Part shown: positions 42,158 through 52,694 of the stretch, piece after piece
How positions within the stretch are numbered: the first letter of the stretch is position 1
How the letters are laid out: the number at the start of each line of letters is the position of its first letter
Assembly: GCA_009602735.1 (NCBI GenBank)
Contig: WELA01007091.1
Coordinates: 275,872 to 339,871 of the forward strand
Reading direction: 5' to 3'
Source of the DNA: Mesotaenium endlicherianum
Taxonomy: Eukaryota; Streptophyta; Zygnematophyceae; Zygnematales; Mesotaeniaceae
DNA length: 64,000 nucleotides
Position numbers and translations under genes: made by a program
The notes under the pieces: model-generated
Seen by the model: only the letters and a program-made list of their open reading frames with translations
Told to the model about the DNA's origin: nothing
Database searches by the model: none

Positions 42158-42433
42158 CAACTGAAGGAAAAACACCGCCAGACGAGAGGGGACTCCAAGA
42201 AGGCAATTGTAAATGTGCTGACAAAGTGGCATGAGAATGAGGAGAGGCCACTGCAGTACACAGTCGTCGAAAAAGTCAATCTGGAGAGGGAATCCACCCT
42301 GAGGGTGGCCAATTATATATGCCAGAAGCGCTTACCCTGGTCTGCTGTCTACTTTCGCGACGGCACAGCGTTGCGTGTAGAGCCGGTGCTGCTAAAGAGC
42401 ATGATACGCGGGATAGACTGGGCTACTGAGAAG
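42158..42433 (+). CDS. Gene U2A, internal exon
   Basis: 276 nt, from AATGCAG^CAACTG to GAGAAG^GTGCGT. Encodes QLKEKHRQTRGDSKKAIVNV...TLRVANYICQKRLPWSAVYF...GIDWATEK. Matches U2B exon 56701-56973 (LNKKWKDSRSEM...AKWIVESLLKKHNPWQAGW...EKSKKK), with both splice junctions at the same places. Confidence 0.62.
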
Positions 42434-42890
42434 GTGCGTGAAGTCTGTCACACCTTCTTAAACGTGTGCCATGGTGGCCGGGCCCTCTGATCTTGTCCAT
42501 GTCGTGGCCACTTTGCCTGCAGATATACAAAAAGAGTATATCACCCAACCCTGATGGGAGGGCGATATGCATGCACTTGACGGCGATAACGAGCACGGGG
42601 ACGGGAACAAGGGGCCCGGTGCGGGTCCAGGTCCGAAGCTTGCACCCGCCTTGCGTCAAGGTGCGCGCAGCTCACAGAATTGTGCGAGGTGTCAAAGTGC
42701 ATTTGTGGGCACTGCAATCATGTGTGCCTTAGATACGGGCTGATAACAGGAGGGGTGTGCGTGAATTATGGGTAGGCATTCAGGAAATCCGCACTCCTCT
42801 GCCTCTTCCAAATGGTAATACCTGACTCTCACCTTCACATTTGTCATCATACATCGGTGTGCTGCCGGCGACTCTAACTCTGGAGCTGTA
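42434..42890 (+). other. Gene U2A, unresolved 3' region
   Basis: A CTGCAG acceptor at about 42522 precedes a short frame, IYKKSISPNPDGRAICMHLT; a cysteine pair (NCARCQSAF) is readable near 42675. Exon structure not resolved. Confidence 0.3.
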
Positions 42891-42894
42891 CTGG

Positions 42895-43262
42895 GCAGAG
42901 CGTGCAAGGACAGTGCCGCTGAACGTGGCCTCTCCTCCTCCCAGAGGTGAGTAGGTGAGGTTCGATTTTATGTAAGCACTCAATGAAGTAGCCAAATACC
43001 TCTAGACAGATGGAGCTGACATGTTTGGTACAAATTGTCGTGCAGACACAAGGACACTCCTCTCATCGTCTCCACTACCAAGAGGTAGGCACACGTCACC
43101 CCCACATATACAGGTAAGTGGGCTGTACCCCACGAGAGATAGAACTAACATGAGGGGGTACGTGTCCTGGCGTGCAGACACGAGAAGGGCCCTCTTGTCA
43201 CCATCTCCACCCGCAAGAGGTGAGCACATGTCACCCCCGCATACAGTGGTAAGCTCTTTAAA
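42895..43262 (+). repeat. Three tandem ~135-bp units ending in donor-like AGAGGTGAG
   Basis: Units with GCGTGCA at about 42900, 43038 and 43171. Units two and three each read GTGCAGACAC then a CTCCTCTCATCGTCTCC-like block, then AAGAGGT(A/G)(A/G)GCACA and TCACCCCC. In each of them a 39-42-nt segment between CGTGCAG and AGAG^GT would make an in-phase mini-exon (TR..LLS.SP..R). Unit one is more diverged. Confidence 0.55.
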
Positions 43263-43551
43263 TGTGCTGGGGGGCCTTGGTGTTCCTCCTCTAAAGAGCT
43301 GCATTTGCGCAATGCTGTGCAAGGACACGCCCGCCAACACAGAGCAGTGGGCAGCATTAGATGCCTCAATGGAATGGAGCTGCGGGAAAGAGGGCTTTTG
43401 GCGCAGCATCGACACCACCTCACAACAAGGGAGGCAACATGTCAGGCACAAAGCGGGCAAGGCACGTGAACATGCCCGTGTATGGCCAGCCTCTCCTGGC
43501 TGTGAAATGTGCATTGCTACAGTTGTGAAAGATGTTCAGGAGGCTCTTTGA

Positions 43552-44439
43552 AATTGTGACTTTGTGCTGTGCAGAGGCCTGGTGAAGACGGACGTAAATG
43601 GCCCGATTCAGAATTCAATGGCAAGTACTACAAGGGCAAAAGAGGTCATTGGGGAGGCCACGCGTAGCATGTAAGGGATTGGAGGCTTGCCTGGCAGGAC
43701 ATGTACCATAGGGAGCATGGCACATGTAATGGACAGGGCAAGTGCAGTGTGGTAGGCACCGTAAAAGCACTAGCTTGGAGTGCAATTTCTTTGAGTGTGA
43801 ACGGAGGGTGGCATAGGAGCTTCGAGCTCGAGCGTGTGTTCTAGACCCAGCTCTTAAGCTGGTTGGATGTCGTGTGGCTCCCAGTGCGTTGGACACATTT
43901 GTCAAGTTTTGAATATAATTTATTATCCTGCAAAAACGCTTCGCGATTGTCGGTCGTATTTTGCACGCATCTATGCAGCATGAAAATGACGCGGCACAAT
44001 AGAAATCACACAAATGGAAGTGTTACACTGATTGATGCTCGATTGAAGCGCTCCAATGCGAGCCTGGATCTCCCCATGTGTACCTATTACCGCTAGCAAC
44101 GCGCACCGCCAATCTCCGCTCCTCCGCTAATCACCGCTGAGCTGCGAAGAATCCATCCTCGACTCGAAACGAAGTACATTCTCCAGTAGATAAGCGTAGT
44201 AATCACTGCGCCGCTTTACGGAGAGACGAATCTACGCTCCGAGCGGCGACGCTGAAAATGAGGGGGTCCATTGGAGTGTCGATCTCCGGTACCACTTCTG
44301 AACACTCCTCCGATCCCTTAAAAGTGGAGATTAGGTACTTCTCCGCCTGTTTCGTTTCGATCGGATATCGACGATCTCCACTAAACCGATCTCAGAGTGC
44401 AGTCAATGAGCTGCTGATAGTATTCTTGCTCATGCTAAC
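43552..44439. other. Intergenic
   Basis: No gene recognised. The stretch 44020-44400 is regular in composition and may be a degraded repeat, but no end motifs were found. Confidence 0.4.
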
Positions 44440-44960
44440 CTTTCCTAAGAGTGTATGGAAACCAGTGGGGAGCAAACAGCTGCTGCCCTGTCTCCTTGGC
44501 CAGATACTCCCAGCTTCTCTTCTCTACCTCGTTGTAGGTTTCACCATGTTGAGATGACCAACATCCTTGAAACTATGTAGTTCCAAGCTAATCATCCTGA
44601 TGACCTCGTGAGTATCTACTATTCCGAGAACTGGAACTATTGGGGACTCCGCGTCATTGGTTAGGACCTGAGCCTCCTCTTTGGTATAGCCCACCATATT
44701 GGCATAATCTTCAAAGAGGACGAGACTTGTATGGGTCTACGTATACTTGTCAGTGCTCCTTCTCCTTCCTTCTGCAATATTCCTGCTCGTTAGCCCTTTT
44801 GATATCTTGGGCCATAAGAAGTGCGTCCATAAGGTTATTGAAATGTTTGTCCACCGCCGTCAACTTGTATGTGGCCCACTTTCGACGCCTTTCTTCCTCC
44901 GGTCTCTTGTTGGAAATTCTCTTCGTTTATCTTCTTTTATCGCACTCAGCTGGTCACTCA
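44440..44960 (-). pseudogene. Relic of element-B-type ORF3
   Basis: About 500 bp collinear with 7965-8400 of element B (shared blocks such as ACCAGTGGGGAG, TATAGCCCACCAT and GGCATAATCTTC). It is the globular part of ORF3, reading on the minus strand. Broken. Its orientation is opposite to the adjoining element C, so it comes from another copy or a rearrangement. Confidence 0.75.
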
Positions 44961-45157
44961 GACCTCCTCTTCTCTTCAAGTCACACAGACTTCATCTCTC
45001 AGTCACACAGACGCTTCCTTTAGTCCCACAAACAAGGCCACACAAACCTAAGCAGATCAAGCATTTAGCATACTTCTTGCACACACACACAGCTCCGCAA
45101 AACTCTTCTTTTCTTAATTACTTTCGAGAGTTCACCATACGACTTCTCCTACAACAA

Positions 45158-45875
45158 TGTAATGAATCAGTATATTGGTAGATATAATATTCATATATAT
45201 ATAATAGTTAATCAAGTTCAGCTTGGTGACCTAGAGTTAATATTCAGTCTGCTGGACTTTATATAATTACCAGTTTACTGACTCAGCCGAGAGCAGCAGG
45301 CTGAAGTCAACTTAGGTCAGCTTGCTGACACATTCTTTGACAGCCAGCTGACTTCCGTACTCAGTAGCAGCAAACTGCCTAGGTATGCATCTAAGTGTGA
45401 TATGCTAGATGAATGGCCAGATGACATCCTTTGGATAGATGGCGATTCGGGATGATGGAAGATAGCGGTGGATTTGGTCAACCGAGGTCCTACCGACGTG
45501 GTTAATTCCCGGGTAGGCGATGCCATCGCACTTGCCATTGAACAGTAAACTCATTCCATGTACATATGCTAGACATTGCTCCCAAGATCGGCATTTAGAA
45601 ACGAGGCCAACTCTCTTGTACTGCTTACTGAGAGACATTTGAATCCAAGGCGAGAAGCCATTGATACGCACTGTTTTCTAACCTTGCTTATGTATGAGTT
45701 TACTGATTGCATTATAAACGCGAGTTTACTTGCATTTGACTTGCGAGTATTGTACATTGCTAGTGTGTTGTCTTTTGCTGTTTAACCAGTTAACAGAAAA
45801 TACCATGAAGATTACTTGCTGATATAATGATCTTCAATAATTGTTAATCGTCTATTGGTAAGTCGATTCATTTTA
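45158..45875 (+). repeat. 5' LTR of element C (718 bp)
   Basis: Begins TGTAATGAATCAG and ends CGATTCATTTTA, reverse-complement orientation to the LTRs of element B. Followed by TGGTATTGGAGCA (primer-binding site). Confidence 0.88.
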
Positions 45876-45909
45876 GTGGTATTGGAGCAATTATCACAGT
45901 TTTCTTTGT

Positions 45910-47212
45910 GTGGTAAGGACAAGATCTCAAACTAGCAACTCCCGAGACATGGAGAACCAAGATAACGAGAATGTAAAAAACCAGGCTGAAAGCCATGTAG
46001 CGAAAATCCGTACCTATTCTGAAGCAATGGCAGATACTGCAGCTAGAGAGGTTGCAAATGAGGCAGCTGCTATTGCCGCAGTCGCAGCACAGCAAGCTGA
46101 GGAGGAGAGAGGCAAATTAGAAACCAAACGATTTGCAAAAGCTGCCGAAGATGCAAAAAGGAGGGAAGGACAGCCAGCGGACAAGCGTACTGTCGAAGAA
46201 CTTATGGCAGCAAGGGCCAATGTTTTGATCCCACCTCCTGCTGTACAACTCAATGTTCCTCTAGGTCAAATTCGTGATCGGCTGAATGCGGCAGAAATTG
46301 CTGCTGCAGGAGCAAGAGGGACTGTTGAGGATAGTACTCAGCGAGTGGATGCCACTGCTGCTGCTGCATTTGCTGGACTCCCACCTCAGAGTGTAGATTT
46401 GGGAGCATTATTTGTGCAAATGCAATCGCAAACGGCAAGCATGTATCAGTCCCAACAGGAGGACAAATGAATCATAATGTCTTTGCTGCGTGACAGAGAC
46501 CAACTGGGTTCTCAAATTGCACTGGTGGTGGTGGCAGAGGACCTAGTAAGCCCAAGCCAAAACCTCCTCAGGACTATGATCCTGAGGGAAACAACAAGAG
46601 TTTGTCGAGAAACTGCATGAGAAGTTTGATGTCATCAATCAGCAGGAGAAAGCTATCTATGCCATGATCTCCTTGACACAGAAGCAGACCACTTCAGTTG
46701 CTGAGTTTGCTCAAAAGTTCCAAGAGAACATGATGAAGCAGCCAGACTTGCCAGAGCGGTATAGGATAGCATACTTCAGGTATGGCTTGAAATCCGAAGT
46801 CTCTGGTCATTTTGCTGAAAAGAAGTATGAGAAACTGTCTGACTTGATCCAAGACGCTGATGCCTGGGATCAGCAGCAGTTCAATCACAAGCGCCAAAGT
46901 AATGCTCTGGTGTCTAAGAGTGTCAAAACGCCCCACGGTTCCTACAATGCAATTGAAGGAGACCCGGCTGTGGACGATCAGGGTGATGAGTACGAGTATG
47001 AGTATAACGCTATACAGTCTAGAGGGAGAGGTGGTTACTCTCGAGGTGGCTATGAAAGAGGTGGTGGTAGGACTAAGCCGAGACCAGCCTCAGCAAAATC
47101 TATTTGCTTCCATTGCCAGCAGTTGGGTCACTACAGAGAGCAGTGTCCAGTCAAGCACCTTCCAAAGGTCGAGAGAAAGGACCAACCTTTAAAAGACAGC
47201 AATAGTCAGTAA
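45910..47212 (+). pseudogene. Gag remnant of element C
   Basis: Starts MVRTRSQTSNSRDMENQDNE like gag of element B, and ends with the zinc knuckle CFHCQQLGHYREQC and the same KDSNSQ end. Broken. Confidence 0.9.
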
Positions 47213-47690
47213 TCCAGTCTACTGACTGTGACGATGCTAGAGATAGTGAGTCGTCACTAGCTGCCCTCGTAGCAGGTATTATGGGTCCTGCTATACTGGA
47301 TTCATTATGCATGCCTGACAGCGAGATAAAGGAGACCATCAACAATATAGATCTCCATAGAGTGCACACTCTGAATGATCTTCTTCAACCTGATGTCCAA
47401 CATTTCTTTGCTACGTTAGGAGAATAATGCAAAAGTCAGGAAAAGTCAGTCTCTCCTATTTGACTGTATTGTATGATTGCAGCTAGTAAGGTTAGGCGTT
47501 TGTTGACGAAGGAGCGTCACATACTTTTATCCATAAGGACTTAGTTAAGCGGCTAAGGCTGTCTACTGTCACCCAAGAGAATATATAAATATTTCTTGAA
47601 AATGCCTCAAGTATCCCAAGAGGAATTATAACAAAACCTATTGAGGTCCAATTAGGTTTTGGCATTGCAATTCTAACTCAATCGCTTACG
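47213..47690 (+). pseudogene. Protease remnant of element C
   Basis: Collinear at DNA level with the first part of the protease frame of element B (block around IMGPA..DSLCMPD). Heavily decayed. Confidence 0.7.
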
Positions 47691-48006
47691 TAAGTGCGTG
47701 CGGCAATAAGAAACGACCAAAAAGGGCCACCTTTGACTTCATACAAAATCGATTTTGTGATAGACCGGCACTGGAACGGGTGTAGGTCCCAGAGGATTTA
47801 GGAAAGCACTTCCTACCTATGCTTGACATGAGGTGAAAACATCTTTTTACATCCTGCCACCTGTTCCTTGACATGAATGTTCTGAAGGAAGGAAACCTGA
47901 TGGGTCCTCTTGTATCAGACCTCCAATAATGAAGTATTATAGGCAAGGGGTTCAGGACCATGGCAAGGTAAAGACCTTGCCATACAACCAATTCAGTCAA
48001 AGTCAC
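47691..48006 (-). pseudogene. Possible piggyBac-like transposase fragment
   Basis: The minus strand reads HYWRSDTRGPIRFPSFRTFM, then SRNRWQDVKRCFHLM. The pattern FMSRNR(F/W)xxxxRCFHL resembles the N-terminal part of the piggyBac-type DDE domain (MSRdRFe.IlR.lHf). Only about 35 residues support this. No TTAA ends were identified. Confidence 0.4.
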
Positions 48007-50954
48007 CAGCTTCCAAATTGTTTGCCTTGTTCAAGTTTACGTATGAATTTGTCTCGTTAACAAGCAATTCAAATCACTCGATGCTAATGAACAAGCACAC
48101 CACTGCAAAGGAAGAGTATTTCAAAAATGCCTTGGGATTGACACTTCAAACTTCGGAGGTTGAAGAGCCACCTGGTTGCAACCTCCATGGATACTTCTCA
48201 CCATCAACTGGAGGTCTCAATTGTACTCCTCCTGATCTTCATCAGGCTGAAGGTGCTCCTCCTCCTGAGGGTGACCTTCTTTTTCCATCCCATCAGATCA
48301 ATGCAGCTCCTCATCACTGACACTTGCGGCCACCTTATACCTGCTGCTGCTCCTCTTTCTCTGTCTCAAGATTGCCTTCCTCCTCCTCTCCCTTTTCTCA
48401 TTTCTATCAGCAGGAACAATAAGCATCACCTGCTTATCCCTTCCGGTGTCAGGCCTGCCCCTCTTCCTCATAGTATCCTCCTCCTCCTCCTCCTCCTCCT
48501 CCTCAGCATCATTAGACGTTGGCTGTATTTCAACAATTGAGTATTGGGAGGAAGAAATTAGACCGCGACCCTCATTCTCTCTAGAATTTGAAAGTAAAGA
48601 GGCTCCCGAGGAAACCGAGCCAAAACGAACTACATAGGGCTCGGGAAAATACTAGAACTCTTCAGCCTTTACTACTGACCTGTCTGTAAATCCCCACCCA
48701 ATGTTGGGAGTCGAGTTTGACCTGTTGCAGCCACTACGCACGCGTGACTGACTTAGAGTTTCAACGCTGAACTTCCATGACGTCAGCAGTTTGGTTAGTG
48801 AATCAACGTTGGCTGCCTGTACCTGAGGCAGCCGTGACTTGCGCCACGCGTGTTGCCCCGTCCAATTGGTACTTGTCGCGACATTGAGTCCTTGCTTGAG
48901 TAGTATATGGTCCTGATTCTAAGTATTGCACCTCTTCGCCTTCAAAAGAGTTTCTCGGGCATTGGTTACCATCTCATGAACCTTTTTTTGAAAATGGTCC
49001 ATTGCATGGCGCAATATATTTGGAGTTTTCCAACGAGTAAATAGCAAGTGTCTAATAAGTGATGCCCTGTCATCGACCCATCCCATATTTTAGATTAATG
49101 GGCTCAATATTACAGGAGTGAATTATATATTAGGTCCTTGATATTTAAAAGTTCACGTTAGAATATCTATATAAGTCATCAATTTGAGAGCACAATCGTT
49201 TAATTTCTTGATTTTCATTGGTCCACATGTGACCACGTCTGAACAAAGTTGTGTTGTAACCTTGAAAACTCTGAAGGAAACAAGGGAGATTGGGAAAAAT
49301 CGTGTACGATAAAATCATATCAATATTGGTCTGAGACTATCAATTGAACACACAACTTTTTGTGACATCGTATGTGGTCGCAAAGCGGTAGTCAACGGCG
49401 CAAACAAATTGTGGACCAAGCAAATTGTCTGCTTTGACCCATCTTAGAAATAGGCCACGAGGAAAATCACTCAAATGGGTCGATTCAATTGCATTTTCCA
49501 TCAAATGTTTTGGCAACTAAGTGGACCGGATTTGTTATGAAAAAGTTGTGAAAGCTAGAAATCCTAAAAACGTTATTTGATGGTTGGTTTTAAACATTTC
49601 CCGCAGATGGCTTTAAATATTTGAACCAAGGGTTGGGCTTATAAAATCTGCAAAAGCGCGAAATGCAAAAGTCCTCTAGAATATACTTATGCACATGTAT
49701 GTATTTAGTCTTGGTTCAAAAAGCAATGTGGTCCATTTATGACCGGATTTTAGGTGATCAAACGGTCGGACATCGCGGTTGATTTTTTCAAAAGAAACAA
49801 CCAAATGACAAGGTTTGTCCATATTTTGACAACTTTCTAATACTAGAAAAACCCTCGATAAGAGGATACTTTTTTATATCAATTTCGGATTTCAGAATTT
49901 GCTCCAACCGGCCATTTAATCACAGCAATCCTATCTGCCCAATTTAATCCCAACAGGGAGTTTACGTTAAGATTCTCATAGCGGGTCTGTCAAAATTCGC
50001 ACTTTGCCGTCTTGGGAGGGGGTTCCGACAACGATTTTATCACTCATTTCTTGGTCGTTTCACCACTTGTACATTCCAAGGTGTTCCGCGCATTCTGTTA
50101 TAGCTTGTAGATGGTCAAAACATACATGAGACACTTGTTTCAACCCCTACTCTGAAGTGGGGAGCTTGGAGTATAGACGTAAGCATTCTATGATTGCTTC
50201 CAAGTCCTTTTCTTCTACGATTGTGCGTGCCAGCTTGGCCACTATTTGTGTTGCTGACTAGTATAGGGCATCTCGTGTACGTTGTCTTTGATCAAATTCT
50301 ATGTTTTTTATTTCACAATCAACTGTATTTATGAATTTCGAGAGTGCTGGGAGTAGGCGAGTAACCTGTACGCTTCTTCTTGCACATACAAAAGCGTAAG
50401 TATCTGCACATATCACTTGTATGCTATGTTCATGGTGTCATTCTCGATAGGAGCCTACCTCCCTTTTGATAGATGACCTTGTAGCACTATATATTAGCAC
50501 AGGCAGCTAGACTTAGGAAGCTTTGGCTTAGGTGAGCGTTGCAATAAACTAATATGGCATTGATATTGCTAGGAACTTTCCCCCTAAGAACCTCAATATG
50601 GTTAGCGCTCGTGCTCATCCTCATACAAGGCAGCCCCCGGATTGCAATATTTGTCCTTTACAAGGTCCATGGTGAAAGTGTACGCTGTGTACGATGATGA
50701 CATTTAACTTGGCATTGCCCCCTCGAGAGTGCAGGGTGCCTGTCATGATAGATGTATTGCCCTTATCAATGCAAAGATTACCTCCTTTTCCGGGCGCCAA
50801 AAGCTCTAAATCCGTTTCCTATTCGGCGCCTAAAAAAAGCGATTGCGTACGACGCCAACACTAAACTACCTCCATGGGAACCTGCAAGCACAAGCAATTG
50901 ATTAACGCTTATTCCACACAGGTCGTTGCCAAGTACCTTCTCCCCAAAATAGGG
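48007..50954. other. Gene-poor stretch of about 2.9 kb
   Basis: AT-rich, no credible gene. A (TCC)n microsatellite lies at about 48474-48503. Short frames around 48018-48637 look like low-complexity translation of it. Confidence 0.5.
48474..48503. repeat. (TCC)n microsatellite
   Basis: About ten TCC units. Confidence 0.9.
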
Positions 50955-52694
50955 TTAGCACCGCCCCTCCTCGCCGGCTGGCAACCGCCCGCCCCGCGTA
51001 TCGCGAAACAGCTGCCTGGCCTTTCCTCCTTCCAAGCCGAAGCAAGGCTTACCCCCTGCCCGGTACTCCTCGTGGCTCCCATATGTCCTGCCATTCTCCG
51101 CCTTGCTATCACGATGGCAGTAGCAGGTCAGCGAGGCGGCCGTGGCGGGGCGGAGCTCAAACAGCCCTGGCACCGCAGCAAGCAGCGCGCAGCTGGTGAT
51201 CGCAAGCTCTTTGAGAGTTTCACGCGTGCCACGCACGTCGCAGAAGCCCCTCTGCCGGCCGCACCCCACAGTCAGAGACGTGAGCCCCGTGAGGTGGCGG
51301 CCCAGCTCCGGCCAGCAGGACGCCTCTTTGAGCTGCAGCTCCAGCGAGCGCACGGCGGGGGTCAGAGCGAGCAAGTTGCGCTGAACGTGCGCGCGAGGCG
51401 CGAACACACCGAGCGTCAGCTCCGCCAGGAGGGGCAGGGGCGCGCGCAGCCGCGGCAGCCGGTCGCACCAGAGGCGCAGGCGCCGCAGGCATGGGTTGTA
51501 GATCACCCGCGCCAGGGTCTCCTGCGCCGAAGCCGCGTCGGAGCCTCCCACCAGCCGCCCGTACAACAGCGCCAGCGCCGTCAGCCGGGGCAAGCGGCCC
51601 GCGGCCGGGTCCAGGGGGGCCAGCTCCGCTTCGCCGATGGCGCTGTCGGGGCCAAAGCGCAGGTCCAGCTCCTCCAGGGAGCGCATGGCCCCCGCGTTCT
51701 GCAGCAGCAGGCGCGGGTTCTGCCAGCCGTGGCAGCTCAGGCGCAGGCTCACGGAGACCTTGAGCCCCCCCACCCACGCGGGGAGCTGCGCCACGTGGCC
51801 TTCGTCGGGGGCCACCAGGTGGAGGGCGCGCAGCGCGGGGAGCTCCGCCAGGGTGGCACTCACGGGAAGGCTGATGAAGTTGGCGCTACTCCCGGCGTGC
51901 GCCAGCTCCGCCTCCTCGGGGGGCGCGAAGCACAGCCTCTGGTAGTCCAGCGTGAGAGTCTCGAGTAGAGTGAGTGCGCGGAAATCTAGCCCCGCCCGCC
52001 CGACGAGGACACCGCGCGACGTGCTTGCTGACATCATCGTCTGCATCTGCGTGTGCGTCTGCCTGCCGCCGCCCGGCGCTGCCACCTGCCTGTCACCGCC
52101 CGGCGCCGCCACCTGCCTGTTTCCGTCGGTGAACGCAAGCCTCAGCTCCTGCAGGCCAGTTCTGCGAGAGAGGAAGTGCGCAAGGTCGGGCAGAGCCTGC
52201 CACCCCCGTTCGAGCTCGATGTCAAACGAGGTGATGATGGGGTAGCCCTCGGCGAGTTCTTGCAGGAGCGCGGCGCCGCTGCCACCGTTGCTCCCAGAGC
52301 GGGGGGGGGAGACTACAAGCTGCATGTGCCTCACGTTTCCGCACCTGCGCAGCGCGCAGAGGGCCAGCCCTGCGTTGGCCTGCGGGTCGGCAAGACGCGC
52401 GCGCCCCACGCAGGCACAGAATGCCCGGTCCCACGCCCGGCACACGCTCCTGAGGGCGGCAGCGAGCTCGGGTTCTGCATGCCCCTGTTCACACTGCGCC
52501 TGGCAGAGGGCTGCTTGCAGGATGGACTGCAGGACCTCGTCCGGAAGGTCCACCAGCTGCGTGCCTCCTTGGCACACGAGGCCTCTGGGGCCATAGAGAC
52601 CCTCTGCCAGGGCACTTGCACTGCTGTAGGGCCAGTCCTCCTGCAGCCTTTCCTCCTTCCACTGCTGCTCCTCCTCATGCCTCGGAGATGTCAT
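50955..52694 (-). CDS. F-box/LRR protein FB3, intact
   Basis: 579 codons in a single open frame. Residues about 46-95 form an F-box (LVDLPDEVLQSILQAALCQ...ALRSVCRAWDRAFCACVGRA), which in this superfamily docks Skp1 in SCF ubiquitin ligases. The rest is leucine-rich repeats (TGLQELRLAF; LTLLETLTLDY; RSLEELDLRFG; PCLRRLRLWCDRL; AVRSLELQLKEA; LTSLTVGCG) ending in ETLKELAITSCALLAAVPGL and a cysteine-containing tail (SLTCYCHRDS). The same C-terminal signature occurs in FB1 and FB2, so this is the live member. Residues about 200-225 hold a short tandem, QVAAPGGDR/GGR. GC content is far above the flanks. The ATG at 52692-52694 gives the longest frame. It is the only long single-exon host gene here. 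Confidence 0.85.
   Translation of the reverse strand: MTSPRHEEEQQWKEERLQEDWPYSSASALAEGLYGPRGLVCQGGTQLVDLPDEVLQSILQAALCQAQCEQGHAEPELAAALRSVCRAWDRAFCACVGRARLADPQANAGLALCALRRCGNVRHMQLVVSPPRSGSNGGSGAALLQELAEGYPIITSFDIELERGWQALPDLAHFLSRRTGLQELRLAFTDGNRQVAAPGGDRQVAAPGGGRQTHTQMQTMMSASTSRGVLVGRAGLDFRALTLLETLTLDYQRLCFAPPEEAELAHAGSSANFISLPVSATLAELPALRALHLVAPDEGHVAQLPAWVGGLKVSVSLRLSCHGWQNPRLLLQNAGAMRSLEELDLRFGPDSAIGEAELAPLDPAAGRLPRLTALALLYGRLVGGSDAASAQETLARVIYNPCLRRLRLWCDRLPRLRAPLPLLAELTLGVFAPRAHVQRNLLALTPAVRSLELQLKEASCWPELGRHLTGLTSLTVGCGRQRGFCDVRGTRETLKELAITSCALLAAVPGLFELRPATAASLTCYCHRDSKAENGRTYGSHEEYRAGGKPCFGLEGGKARQLFRDTRGGRLPAGEEGRC

Larger units (their letters stand above)
45158..47690 (+). mobile_element. 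Ty3/gypsy element C (element-B family), truncated fossil
   Basis: Plus-strand copy with a 5' LTR (45158-45875), primer-binding site, a broken gag with the CCHC knuckle, and a protease remnant to about 47690, where similarity stops. No pol or 3' LTR follows. Clearly related to element B but more diverged; several breaks. Confidence 0.88.
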
